Shown here: one piece after another, positions 49,770 through 61,659 of the stretch
Layout: each line of letters opens with the position of its first letter
How positions within the stretch are numbered: the first letter of the stretch is position 1
Assembly: GCA_003260075.1 (NCBI GenBank)
Contig: QLIY01000089.1
Span: 1 to 64,000, forward strand
Origin: Phallusia mammillata
Taxonomy: Eukaryota; Chordata; Ascidiacea; Phlebobranchia; Ascidiidae
Length of the DNA: 64,000 nucleotides
Direction of reading: 5' to 3'
The notes under the pieces: generated by a model
Seen by the model: the letters and a program-made list of their open reading frames with translations, nothing else
Told to the model about the DNA's origin: nothing
The model's database searches: none
Made by a program: the position numbers and the translations under genes

Positions 49770-52700
49770 ATGGCTAATCGTTCTTCATTTTCTTGTACGA
49801 GGCCTCTCAAGTTGGCAATCTTTGGTACTAAAGGTGTCGGAAAAACAAGTTTAGCGTTACAATATTTAACTGAGCACCACATCGACCCGTAAGTGTTGTT
49901 TGATACATTCAGCAATTTGTTGTAGTTGGATTAACAAAGTGGGGTAAGAAAATTTATCGATACAATCAATAGCGTGCAAAATAAAACTTCTCTCAATTGG
50001 TATTGTAGACCTTTTTAAGCTTAGCGCTTGTCAAACGACTGGTTTGTCCTTTACATGTTTACGTTTCAGTACACCAACAACATTAGAGGATATTTACAGA
50101 AAAGACGTAAACATTTCAATCGCAAATCAGGAAACAGCAAAGATATTTTTCAGCAAATGGGGAAAAGATTCAAACAAACCTGTCGAAAAGGTAATTGTTA
50201 TTGCAGTTGTAGATTGGTGCCGAAAAACATCAAGCTAGTCAACCTTTTTTCTTTACTTAAATAGCAAGACTGTAACAAATGCTGCTGTTTGGGTAGTATG
50301 TTATTGGATTGTGTCTAATGACGCTTTCATTTAATGGTTTTGTACAACGCGGTACATGCTTAAGCAGTGGTTTCCAAACATGCTTGCAGCACATCAGATA
50401 TCTTTACTTTTAACGACACACTTTGCAAGCTAAAACACACAATTTTTGAAAAATTGGTGAGATTGGTTTTGGTCGTCCAGAAATTCCAATAGGTACTGCA
50501 GCAAAGTAATCGTATAGTAAGGGTACGCAAAACAGAAATATAAGCAACACCTGCAGGCTATATGTAACGATAAAAACAACAAAGAAACAAAAAACGAGAT
50601 TTTCAAGAGAATTGGAACGTTGTCATGGGATTTTATAACGAACTGTACTCTGTGCATGACGACGATATAACTGCACATGACGACACTACAACCATTTTTT
50701 GATCCTATTTGTTACTAAGCCATTGGTTGTTAACTTAAATCGAACCCCAGCGTTTGTCCAATGCCGTTTCAGGGGTTCAACCAATGTCTTTTGATGTTCA
50801 AATGTGCAGCAAACCTTCGCTATACTTTTTGGGATAAATCGCAAAAGCGAAATACCATCTTAAGTTACTGAATAGCGGAATTACAAAAGGTTTTAACCAA
50901 TTGTTTCCCTCTGTGACATGAGAAAGAAAATAGTGCCCAATTTGAGAAAGAAAATAGTGCGCATATGTACTATTCGTATAGGCAGCAAAACTTGTCCGAA
51001 ACGTGACCTTCCATAATTCTGTACTGTTATCGAACATTAAGTGGTTAATAGAACAGTATCACACGGATCAAATCCGAAACGCGGTCCCCTTTTCCTGGTT
51101 TCGTGCCCTAAAGTTTTATTGTCCTTGCTTGAAGATGAAAAGGGGGGGGGGGGCAGCAAAACTTGTCCGAAACCTGACCTTCCATAATTCTGTACTGCTG
51201 TTATCGAACATTAAGTGGTTAGTTCGATTTAGTACTTATTTAGATTGATTTTAAATATTGCGGTATAAATACTGTTTAATAGAACAGTATCACACGGATC
51301 AAATCCGAAACGCGGTCCCCTTTCCCTGGTTTCGTGCCCTAAAGTTTTATTGTCCTTGCTTGAAGATGAAAAATTCCTGGATTCAAAGCAATCTTAAAAG
51401 TTCTACGTTTCGCTTATTTTGATGTCATTAATCAACAGACTGTTTTGTTTGGTTTAAAATCGTGACTCTGCTTGCATAATAAGTTAGCTGCTTTTATATT
51501 AGACACAACAAACTTACAAGTGTATGAAATATAGGGTTAAGAACCACTGCCAAAAGAAGCCTAACATATGGAATTAAAGGGGGGGGGGAACGTTTCGCTT
51601 ATTTTGATGTCATTAATCAACAGACTGCTTTGTTTGGTTTAAAATCGTGACTCTGCTTGCATAATAAGTTAACTGCTTTTATATTAGACACAACAAACTT
51701 ACAAGTGTATGAAATAGGGTTAAGAACCACTGCCAAAAGAAGCCTAACATATGGAATTAAAATTGCAAAATATACGTTTTCTGTGTTTTCCTGCTGACAA
51801 AGTATGCCACAAAAAATAGTTTGGTTCTTGGTTGTGTACCAAGCCTTAGGTTTGAGACCACTGCTCTGAGCGGTATACGCCCTAACGTACCGGGAACAAT
51901 TATGTTATTTATGTCTACACATACAAATAGGCTACCTTGCTATAAATATTTTCATTTGAAATATTTTGCCAACTTGGTTTATGGGGTTCTTTTTAACTTA
52001 TAATCCTACAATTATTAACAGAAAAGGAAAAAGAGTGAAACTGGATTATATGATACAGGAAGAATTCCAGAAAGCGCCAGTTTGAAGTTTTCATTAGAAA
52101 TAACCGACACATCAGGGTAAGTGCGATATAGTAAACTTGTGAAATGTAGAGAATTATTCGCGCATCCCGGTTTGGGAACCTTACATTTGTTCCAAGCTTT
52201 AATAAGGAAGTAGCCTACTCTACTCCATTTCCTTAAAGTGCGTGTTGTTTTTAGGTTTGGCTGACAATCTACTCTTACGCAATGCTTAATTCATCTGTTG
52301 CGACATTTCGCATATGTTGTATAATGTACACTAAAATGCACTTGTAGGTTCTGCTCACCACCGAAAGAAAAAACTTCAAGGTCTAGTTTTTTTGAGAGAT
52401 TTGTGCTACCACCTCGCACACGATATCGAATGGCCACCCAGGATAGGAGGTAATTAACATATAACTTTTTATTATATAGCCATGATCACCAACGTTTACT
52501 GGGGAAAAAATTAGTAACTTACAACAATTTAGTCCAACAAAGCATGAATCATTGTGAACATATACGCATGCCAGGTACTGCAACATAGAAACCAAGACAA
52601 ATAAGATGTTTGGTACCGACTGGTCACAATTGAACAAAAAAAAAATTGCTTAAGCTATTCCATTATTGTGTCAATGCCAGTTATATTTAAAACAAACAAC

Positions 52701-55336
52701 AGACATGTGTGTTTTTAGAGCTAATCAAAGATCGCGATGCAGCAGCTCATGCTCGGGGGGGGGGCACACATAAGATGTTTGGTACCGACTAGTCACAATT
52801 GAACAAACAAAAAATTGCTTAAGCTATTCCATTATTGTGTAAATGCCAGTTATATTTAAAACAAACAACAGACAGGTGTGTTTTTAGAGCTAATCAAAGA
52901 TCGCGATGCAGCAGCTCATGCTCCGTCGGTAGCCTTAGTTTGATGGCTCGCCATGATGCGTGTCTAAGAGACTGCGACGGACTTGTACTTGTATTCAACG
53001 TTCTGGACTCAGAATCACTAAGCACAATTCGAGAAATACGCGACCGTTTTGTAAATCTTCACGTAGAAGAAGACAACTCCATGCAACGTCGGAGTTCAAT
53101 CCAAAGATGTTGTTGTTGTTGTTGTCCGTCGCGAAGTAAAATTCCGACAAACGGAAAATCTGTTCCGCCTATTTTCGTGGTCGGTACGCATTCGGTAAGT
53201 TGCCTGCGGAAAAAAATAGTGAGTTCGTGTTTTGTATTTAAAACAAACTCCTTAAGTAAAGAGAATTTACTTTAAAACTAGTAGTTAGTGCCTCATATCT
53301 CATAGGACAGGGGAATAAGTGCGCCCTTCGGTGTTAATATACTTTGATACCTTGACACAGCTCGGTGCACCAGTAGAACCAGAGTTGTAAGCGGGCCTGA
53401 AATTGGAGCCCCGAACCCGAAAGTACAATCCCCATAACCGACCCGAACCCGAATCGCTTTGAAAAGTCCGTTTAGGCCCGAAAGTTTGATTGACAGGCAC
53501 GTTTAAACCTCAGGAACAACAACAAAATAGACAAAAATAGACAATTAGTGTTGAACATGGAGTTTTAGGGCTGTGTGACATTGGGTCAAGCCCAGCAACC
53601 ATAGCTACTTAGCCAGTTAATTATATTCAAAAATGCTGACACAGAGTGTAAAGTCAGACCCGAATCAAACCCCCCTTACAAATACAACTCGGAGTCGAAC
53701 AAAAACGTGCAGATATATAGGCTAAATGTTTTCTGTTTGCATTTCTATCTTATCTTACGTTACTATTTAATTAGTCCACATGCTAGGGCGGCGCGGTTCC
53801 CAAACTATAGAGTCCTTTCTGGTTGCATACCGGATCACTTGGCGATCCCCGTGGGTACGCCAAAACCTCTTGGCTCCGCAATATTACTTAATATCAAATC
53901 AATGATCCTTTATTCCTCCACAAGCAACTAAGAAGGTAATTGTTTGCGCATACTTTAATGCAGTGCGAAATATTTCCTATTTTAAAGTGGAAACATTCCC
54001 TGGTGTTTTTGAACTTCATGAAGAAATACTGGTGTGCATGACAAAGTTTCATAGCTCAAAATTTTGTTATTTGTAATGAAAAGCATCCTTTACACACCAC
54101 AATAAAGTTGAAAGTGCTTAAAAAGTTTGAGAACCACTGCTTTAATGTCTTAGTATTGTCTATGATGTCACAAACTATTCTCAGATCATTGATATGTGCA
54201 ACCATAATCAAAAAAAGTCCTCCTGTGACTAGGGATTTTTTTACGTTATTCGAAACTACGTTATTTTGCGCGGCCTTTGTGACTAAATTCTGCATAGGAC
54301 AACTGCAATCACAAAAGTCGAAACACAATGTCGTCATTTAGGGCAGGGGTCTCCAAACTACAGCCCGCGGATCCGGCCTGCGACCACATTTTTTGGTTTG
54401 CTAAATCGTATAAATAACTTTGTAACATTCAAAAAGTAATCTACTCCCTACGAGAGTTTTCCTGTCGCGATATGTAGAACTGATATTACCTAGTTTCAGG
54501 ATGGCAACGCCCAGGATTGTTCCAAATCTAATTTGTTACGTCACAAACAAGTTTTAATTGTGAGGAAACCTTCTTTGGGTACTTGTGACGTAATATACAA
54601 TCACTCCACTCAATTTGAGACTAACTATACAGTTTAACAGTCGCATCGACATATTTTAAATGGGATTGTAGAAAGGTCATATATCTTGGCGCCCCTATAA
54701 AAATCGCCTCGCGGGCTAAGTTTGCAAGGCCGGCGCTGGGACATGTAAACTATGCGTGCGAATAAACTTATCCGGCCCGCAGTGAACAAAGTTTGGTGAC
54801 GCCTGATTAAGGGGATTGCATACCATTGTTTTTTTTCAAAAGTATTTTGGAAAATATGGTAATAATTTATGCATTCCATAAACACATAATGTTCTTTCTT
54901 GGAAATGCACCACTGCTGCAAAATGAAATGCTATAGCCATGGGATAGGAACTGTGTCTTATACTGTGGATTTAGGCAATGTGATACCAAAAATCAAAAAA
55001 TTACCGATTTCTTTTTTGGCTTCACAGGACCAGAGAAACCTCCAGATGGCGCACGAGAAACCGTCTCGATTGTACAATGTAAACTTTTCCCGAGATCGCA
55101 CGATGCTGAATGCCAGGCGAAAGGAAAAGCAACAAAACGCAGGAAGCAACGAACCCCATATTGTGTTTCCACACGATGTTTATGAAATTATTAACGGTTG
55201 GGCGGAATGTGCAGGCTTCGCCGAAATCACTTCCCGTGATCACGCAATGGTTCGTCAGATTTTTGAGCAACTTTCGCTTGCGATCGTAACCTCGTTACCT
55301 TTATCTGTATGGGAAGAATCCCAAAATGTTACATAA
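49770..55336 (+). CDS. Divergent Ras-like small GTPase with long insertions
   Basis: Exons 49770-49888, 50070-50190, 52022-52116, 52348-52449, 52888-53194, 55028-55336; 1053 nt, 350 aa, phases consistent. Ras-superfamily motifs: G1 FGTKGVGKTSLALQYL; effector-like TPTTLEDIYRKDV; G3 ITDTSG; hydrophobic strand DGLVLVFNVLDSESL; G4-like VVGTHSD in place of NKxD; G5-like WAECAGF, then a C-terminal helix ending at SQNVT with no CaaX box. A Ras domain is about 170 aa; the excess comes from a Lys-rich insertion before G3, about 70 residues between G3 and the next helix/strand (including a Ser/Cys-rich patch), and an insertion before G4 with six consecutive Cys. No switch II glutamine follows DTSG. Probably a Ras/RERG/RASL-type branch, subfamily undetermined; GTP hydrolysis may be weak or absent. 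A truncated copy of exon 5's start precedes the real one because of the poly-G seam at 52755. Confidence 0.78.
50988..51373. repeat. Duplicated segment across a 12-G run with a 58-bp indel
   Basis: The block starting GGCAGCAAAACTTGTCCGAA before the G run at 51142-51153 recurs after it. The second copy has about 58 extra bases after AACATTAAGTGGTT, a CTG insertion and SNPs (AACGTGACC/AACCTGACC, CCCTTTTCC/CCCTTTCCC). Intronic in the GTPase gene. This pattern fits two alleles. Confidence 0.85.
51400..51765. repeat. Duplicated segment across a 10-G run
   Basis: About 175 bases starting near ACGTTTCGCTTATTTTGATG precede the G run at 51579-51588 and recur after it. Copies differ by SNPs and a 2-base indel (GAAATATAGGG/GAAATAGGG). 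Intronic. Confidence 0.85.
52597..52925. repeat. Duplication across a 10-G run that copies an exon start
   Basis: The block ending at GCAGCTCATGCTC before the G run at 52755-52764 recurs at about 52769-52923. It contains the acceptor and first 37 bases of exon 5 of the Ras-like GTPase. Only the second copy runs on into an open exon. SNPs: ACTGGTCAC/ACTAGTCAC, GACATGTG/GACAGGTG. Confidence 0.85.
53370..53720. repeat. Unclassified repeat-like block
   Basis: Contains many CCCGAA strings (GAACCCGAAAGTACAATC, GACCCGAACCCGAATCGC, AGACCCGAATC) in the last intron of the GTPase gene. It resembles the interior of a non-autonomous DNA transposon, but no paired ends were found. Confidence 0.3.
53789..54139. 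mobile_element. Eroded hAT-like element
   Basis: The right end AGTTTGAGAACCACTG is a typical hAT terminus. The left end GCGCGGTTCCCAAACTA is a degraded counterpart. No target duplication could be matched. Intronic in the GTPase gene. Confidence 0.4.
54344..54805. mobile_element. Non-autonomous hAT-type element, 462 bp
   Basis: The ends CAGGGGTCTCCAAAC and GTTTGGTGACGCCTG are inverted repeats. Flanking octamers ATTTAGGG (54336-54343) and ATTAAGGG (54806-54813) match at 7 of 8. Subterminal CCCGCGG and GGCCCGC strings are typical. Lies in the last intron of the GTPase gene. Confidence 0.75.
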
Positions 55337-55587
55337 CAATGTGTTCGGTTATGCGGAACATACTTTTATTTCCTATGCGCCCACCGTCTGTTTAAGTTCA
55401 CCAATTGTTGCTGTAAAAATTCATTTTGAAGTGTGTTTTATTGTCAGTAATCTTTTGTTCCACTTAACTGTGATGTATGTGTCAGTTAAAATGTAACTGC
55501 TTCTGGTTCTGTCTAAATCTCAACAAGATTTACAAAAAACATGAGAGTTTTACAAGGTTGCCAGCTTAGGCTAAACTGCTTAAAAAT

Positions 55588-55676
55588 AATAAAAACAAAA
55601 CTCGCGAAAAAAATTTAAAATCGGTGAGCATTTTATTATAATCAGTTACATTTGGTAAATACATGTCGTTAATAAA
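55588..55676 (+). promoter_or_regulatory. Candidate GTPase poly(A) signals
   Basis: AATAAA occurs at 55588-55593 and 55671-55676, about 250 and 335 bases after the GTPase stop. The rest of the spacer to the syndecan start (55337-56888) shows no supported gene. Confidence 0.4.
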
Positions 55677-56888
55677 CAGTTCAAACTTATTTCAGTTGCT
55701 GTAAATCTATTGCAGCAAACTTTTCTTTCTCATGACAGCCTGTTGCACAACTATTTGGAAACTTTGCCCATTAGCCTAGCCTACGCATTCCAACGGTTTG
55801 CATACATATAATGTCAAAGAATGACGAACGCAATTGATAAGAACACAAATTGGGGATGTTGGAATTTACCAGGGAGAGATATATGTGTGTTTTCGTTATC
55901 AAGACGATAATAGCAGACAAAAACGGGATGATAATCATGAAATGTTCACAATAAAGTGCGCTGAAGATCGCATTTTTTTGCCAGACAGCAGACGCAGACG
56001 TTTCTGCTGTGAAGGTGGTGAATGGCTGGAATGCTGGATACTTTGTAACTTGGCTTTTAAACATTTAGATGTATCCCGGTGTGCGCTTCTCAAGTATCCC
56101 ACAGATGTTGCATAGAAGCATCCTTGAGTGTCCAACGAAAATCTTGACAAAAGAAATGCGCCATTCGGACCAAAGAAGTTTTGAAAAATCAATCATTTTT
56201 AAATTTTGTAGAAAATTACCCTTCTTATTTGAAAGCTAGAAAAGTTTTAGATAAATTTTAGATATTTTATCGCGTTTGTCACATGATGGGTGTCGAGAGT
56301 AGTTTTGAAGTAAGTTTAGGTTACGGCTGCTTTGAGTCTAATATTTCCGTCAGGTGATGACAATAACGAGGAGTTTTCGACCGAAAGAGTGTGTTAAATG
56401 TGAGGAACCGTATAAAAACTGGAAATTGAGTGTTTCATATGACCGGAAACGAAATATTTTTTTCTCATTGGTTCGCAGAAGTATTGTTTTGAGCCTTTTA
56501 TTTAGTTATCGATGCTAAAGAGACATATTAGTAAGGCCCAAACAGGAAATCGGAACAAATAATTTGTGCTTGTTGTTTCAAAATAAGTAAAGCTGAAAGT
56601 TACTAATCTCAAAACTAACTTTTTTGCCGATTTTTAACATCGGGATTACCTGTCGTTTGTTGTCTTGTGTTATCATCAGTTTTTCATATCCATGGAAATT
56701 GTCTAATGTTTGTAAAGTTTAAATATTGTATCCTACAAGTTTACAGGTACAAGTGATACAAACAAAAAAAACATCAGTTTTTATTCTGTGTAAAAGAAAA
56801 GGCCTTTTCTGTTGAAAGATTTGTTTTCTGTGTGTTCTGTTTATTTTCGGACAATATCAATTGGATTCACAAGGATTATCTAAAATTT

Positions 56889-58620
56889 ATGATGCGGAGA
56901 AGTTTCTTGCTTCTTGGATTTCTTCTACTAATTGGCTCATCCCAGGTAAAGTAAAGAACTTGTACAGCACTGCAGATATCTAAAATTGATGACAAAACTT
57001 TGGCGGCTTATAAACGTAATTGTCATGGCTAGATGTTTTTCTTTGTAAACATATACCAAAACCAGATAAAAACTGCAAGTTGAGTATCAAGCTCAAGTAT
57101 GCATCACATTAAAGTTCTCATGTTATTTGGTAAAACTGGTTTCCCCGCTATTTTTGTTTGTAACTAATACATAATTATGTGACATAACCAATATATAATA
57201 TTCCATGTGCAGGTCAAAAGTACAGAAAATTGGGAATATGAGGTGGAAGGTTCTGCCTCTCTTCCAGGCGATGATGAAGACATGATGATGGCTGGATCGG
57301 GTTCAGGTACTTTTCAAACATATATCAAGTACCTGCTTTGAATGTAGCCTGATGCATAATCAGTAATTAGTATGGGTGGATGTTACTTTGTGTCAAAAAG
57401 GTTCTTCAATTACTTTTGATGGAAAATATGATGATGAAATGATTCTGTTCACTAACCCCAGTAATTCTTCTTCCACAACTTACACTTCTGTTCCAACAAC
57501 AGAAATAACTATACTAAAAGGTTTTTGCCTGAATATACAAGTTTTTGTGTTTGTACAAAATCAGTTCGGGATTTAACAGCATGTTTCTTTTGTTGTCTTA
57601 TGTCAGAATATATTTTATTTTCAACGCTGTTGTTGGTTGTAAACTATCATCAATGTGTCACAAATTGGTGCATCAGCAATCAACTGCTTTTTTGCTGATT
57701 GCTGAACATGTGTTTGTAATGTATCAGAAGTTTCTTTTTCGAAGTTGAACTTAATTTTTCTTTGTTTACACCAAAACCATTATTGTGTTTGTAATAATGT
57801 AATGCTTCTGGATTACTGCTTCTTCGTGACTGTTGAAGGCATTTTTTGTCTTTTTGGTTTTTATGCACGATTTTTGTTTGCATGACAATGCATGCACGTA
57901 TATCTCTGGAAGAAAGCTTCACTTGTTTATGTATTTTGCTTATTTTTTAATGACTTATTAGTCATGGTTTATCGATGTGAAACTTGGTTGTTGTTTTAGG
58001 AGATTCAGAAACGGAAGACAATTCGAGGAATAAAGCTGTCCCCATCCCAGAGGTGAATTACACTACCATGTTAAATTTAATATGTTTGGTATGTAAGCAA
58101 CACTTTTCTTTATGTGCAGAATGAACCAGAAATAAATGAAGGAACAACAACTGTTGCCACTACAACTGAAGCAGAGGTTTGTTTTTGTTTTGCTAAACCA
58201 AATTTTTTCCCTGAGTTCAAGCATGTCAAAGTGACAGATGTGTATGTACCTTAATGCTAATGATTTTGTGTCATTCTAACAGATAGACGATGAGGAAGAG
58301 GAGATTATAGTGGAAGATGATTTGGATGTAAAAGAGCCAACAGCTATAAATGTTGGAAGCATATTCCAAAGTACTCATTTTATGACAGGTAGGTTTTGTC
58401 AGCTGAGACAATTATTTTTTTAAATGCTAACCCAACATCCTTCTGTTCAGCCCTAATTGTTGGTGGATGTGTTGGATTACTGTTTGCAATCTGCGTCATA
58501 ATGTTACTGGCATACAGGATGAGAAAGAAAGATGAGGGAAGTTATGCTCTTGATGAGCAAAAGAAACCTGCATCACCCTCTGCATATCAGTATACTCAAG
58601 GCCAGGAGTATTATGCTTAA
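56889..58620 (+). CDS. SDC: Syndecan, transmembrane heparan-sulfate proteoglycan core
   Basis: Single-pass cell-surface core protein that carries glycosaminoglycan chains and couples matrix and growth-factor ligands to the cortex. Exons 56889-56945, 57213-57306, 57401-57520, 58000-58052, 58120-58176, 58283-58388, 58451-58620; 657 nt, 218 aa. MMRRSFLLLGFLLLIGSSQ is a signal peptide. The acidic segment GDDEDMMMAGSGSGSS contains Ser-Gly acceptor sites for GAG chains; EGSASLPG is nearby. A Thr-rich and Glu-rich ectodomain follows. The last exon gives the TM segment LIVGGCVGLLFAICVIMLLAY, then the conserved C1 motif RMRKKDEGSYAL, a short V region, and the PDZ-binding C2 end EYYA (vertebrate EFYA). 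The TM lacks the usual GxxxG exactly but has GGCVG. Start: two adjacent ATGs at the signal peptide. Very secure identity. Confidence 0.96.
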
Positions 58621-61600
58621 ACTGATCAGAACAATTTGCGTGCCAAGTGCTGTTGTGTAAATATTGAAAGATCTTCATACCCTGATCACCTACCTATAGA
58701 GCGATTGAAAATGCTATATCGAAGTTAGTTTGTTTCTCAGTTGTTGTGGCACACTCAGCTTAAACTGCACTGTATTTATGGCATGTCTAGGTATTGGACC
58801 ATCATATTCAACAGCATTAAATTCATGTTGATGGTAATTTGGGGTTTTAGCTTTTTTGAACATTGTATCACATAATACCAGTCTGTCTTTGTTTTGTTTT
58901 CTTTTTGTACCTGTATGAAAAGGTTTCAGAGTATGATTCTGAAAATTCTGTAAGTTGTTTTTTCGTCTTGTTGACTGTTAATTCTCAATGAAGCAACAAG
59001 CTTTATTTATAGCTTTTTTCTGGGATGTAATAGTGTGCTTACGTTACTTGTGTTAACTATACATTGAACTTGATTAACATAATACTTTCTTCCATGGTGC
59101 TATGACATGATTTTAAATACAGTTGGTACGATTTTTTTTCCATTGATGAAATTATTTTTACTAGTCCTCTTGCAAGTGAATTGAAACATGGAATTTTCTC
59201 TTTTGTCACAAAAAGTTGCACAGAATTTACCACATTAACATATCATAACCACATACAACTAAATATTCTAATATTTACCACTGCCTTAGGTACAGTAAAT
59301 CAACATTAGGAAGTTATACTGGAAAAATGATGGCAAACTTTTTGTGTCTCACCATTAAAGTTGATGTGGTAACTTTTTGTCTATTTTTTATTATTTTGGT
59401 TTGTGTGTAAGTATTTTTGCATGTAAAAGTCCTGTTTTCAAGTCCCCTAGTGGATTCAGTCATCAAGTTTAGCATGTAATCTAAAATTTACTGTAGGATT
59501 TTAACTAATGTCAAGACCTCTGTGCTCAAAAATATGAATTGTCATTTCTTTTTTGGTATGTGCAGGCAGCTAATGCTTATCGGTCTCAACATGTTGCAAA
59601 TGCCTTTTAATATTCTATTGCTAAACCTAAACCTCAACATAATGTACAAACATCATTGGGATCATGATAAACAACTTGTGTCGTTTTCAAGGTGTTTAAG
59701 GTATGACTTGCCAACTGTATGGTGCAAGTAATGTCGCTTTCAGTCGTGTGCTATCTGGAATATTCCTCTTTAAAAGTGTCCTATAGCGTTATTGTACAAA
59801 TACATTTTCTACACCACTGTAATGCTTCAGTTTATGGTAGGCTAACTTTGAGTTGTTGTGGAAACACAGTTTATTTGAACATGTAGAATTTCTGAACTTT
59901 TTTATGTCCAGTATAAAATGAACCTGAATGTGGTAAGACAACTGGTCGTTCAGCTTGCATCGTCCTGAAGGCTGTAATTGCGGAAACGTTGGTTTTCGGG
60001 CGATGTAATCAAGATTGTTTGAGTGGGAGTGCGTGACGCGCTGTCGTGTATTTCTTGAGATTATACCTTTCAAGCTTACCCACAGCATGCCTGGCTTCGT
60101 GGCGTTTTGCGCTACGTTTCGGTGACGGGAATTTAATACCTTCTCTTCAAACTCCCAGCCATGATTTGAAGGAATGTGTACGCTTCAGCGATTTTGCCTT
60201 ACCTTCGCCCGTTTTGTTCCGCCCCAAGGAGTTGCGCCCTATCGCCAGACCCTCTCTCTTTACTTAGAGCTCCAAACTTGCGCGAACTTGTTGAAAACAA
60301 ACTCTTTCGCAGGCGGGTACCAAATGTCGTGGCTCGATGCGCCAGTAAACACAGCACAAGAACAAAGTTCAACAGTGGTCGTATTTTCGTATGTGGGTAA
60401 CCAACACCAATAAGCTGTGTGAGATGTTTATGCGATTGTAAAATGGTCCATCTCTTCTTTGTTTTTGAGACGCTCGACTTTGTAACGCCTCAACAACGCC
60501 AGAGTGTCTGGTTGTTGGAAAAGCTATTCAACACAAGAACTTAATACGCCTGGAGCGGTGTCGAGCAAGTTCGAACAGCAAAAGCCAACCTTGCTAGTTA
60601 CCAGCATCAGCCGTCGAGCTGAACCTGTTACGTTTATATTTTTGGCTGAAATTTGTTTGTTACCAAGGCCACGAAATTAAAACTGGGCGAAAAAGGCTAA
60701 ACTTTCCTGAGAGAATGTAATTAATTGTTAAAACGTTAACCATTGTTTAAACGCGACACCTCGATTCGCGTGAGGTTAAACATACGGCACCAATATTTGT
60801 TCTACATAGCCCTCTTATATGCCACTTTCCAAAACCGAGCTTACCGTACTCGGTGTTGAGTATTGCTACCGAAAAGTGATTTATCACAAACTCATCGTTC
60901 GGTGTCGTTTCGGGTAGCGTCCCACATTTTGCCACAGCGATGACGTAATATTACGACTGATGGTTTCTTTGTGACGCGTTGTTTGTATGCAACGTAAGTA
61001 TCAGCGAAAACATCGCAAGGTTTCCTATTTGTCTGAAGGCGAAAGTGCGATTCTCCATTGTCTGGAGGTGGAACTTTTCACGGGGCCGAAGTGCGATTTT
61101 CCCCAAGTTACGAAACAAGAGACCGACGTTTGTATTCGTACAGGTATTGAGGTAAAGATGGGATCACACCTTGATGACTTGGGTCTGGTGGTATGAGCGA
61201 CGCTGGATTAGTCACAAGAGATTTCATTTTCAAAATGAACAACCACTGTTTCCTGCCCAGTAACCAACCATGTAGCCGAACAACCCAGAACGCGTTGTAA
61301 TGCCTCCCACGTTTGCACGAAATTGAAACTGAATTTGGCGTTACGTAATGAAATTCATGGTAATGTAAATGGCCGTAGGCAGTATGTCGCGACGAAACCG
61401 ACTTCGGTCGCTAAGATTACTGACACCACTTCTGATGCTTTTGTTTGTATTTTTAGCAGAAACACGGTGTCACTTTACGTGTTCGGGAGATACAGTGATA
61501 TTGTAACAATTAAACTAAGTGCTATAGCATGGCGAATCAAAACAATCATAAGAACATTTCTCTTTTCTCTGGGCGTTTAAGGGTAAGCTCATAAATCTGT

Positions 61601-61659
61601 ACGGGTTTCTTCGCTGACAGGCAATTTCGCAATAAAGCCTCAGTTCATCGACAAACGGC
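58621..61659. other. Intergenic region downstream of syndecan
   Basis: 58621-59900 is AT-rich and probably holds the syndecan 3' UTR, with an ATTAAA near 58816 as a possible poly(A) signal. From about 59940 the sequence becomes richer in CpG, with coding-like frames on both strands (60046-60413 and 60987-61196 on +, 60747-60935 on -). No gene model could be joined with confidence. Confidence 0.4.

Larger units (their letters stand above)
50365..51863. mobile_element. Possible hAT-like ends in a GTPase intron
   Basis: CAGTGGTTTCCAAAC at 50365 and GTTTGAGACCACTG ending at 51863 look like a hAT end pair. No matching target duplication was found, and two poly-G seams lie between them, so they may belong to different insertions. 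Confidence 0.3.

Noticed and set aside
50365-51863. A confident complete hAT transposon between the two CAGTGG-type ends
   Set aside because: No matching 8-bp duplication and two assembly seams inside, so the pairing of these ends is not reliable; kept only as a low-confidence feature.
54899-55027. Upstream extension of the last GTPase exon to an ATG at 54899
   Set aside because: The segment before the TTCACAG acceptor at 55027 has no similarity, and the exon joins perfectly in phase 0 to the upstream GTPase exon, completing GTHSD.
60747-60935. Minus-strand frame beginning AKCGTLPETTPNDEF and ending at a GTAAGC donor
   Set aside because: Looks coding-like, but there is no ATG (the start would be GTG), an in-frame stop lies shortly upstream with no acceptor between, and no partner exon was found.
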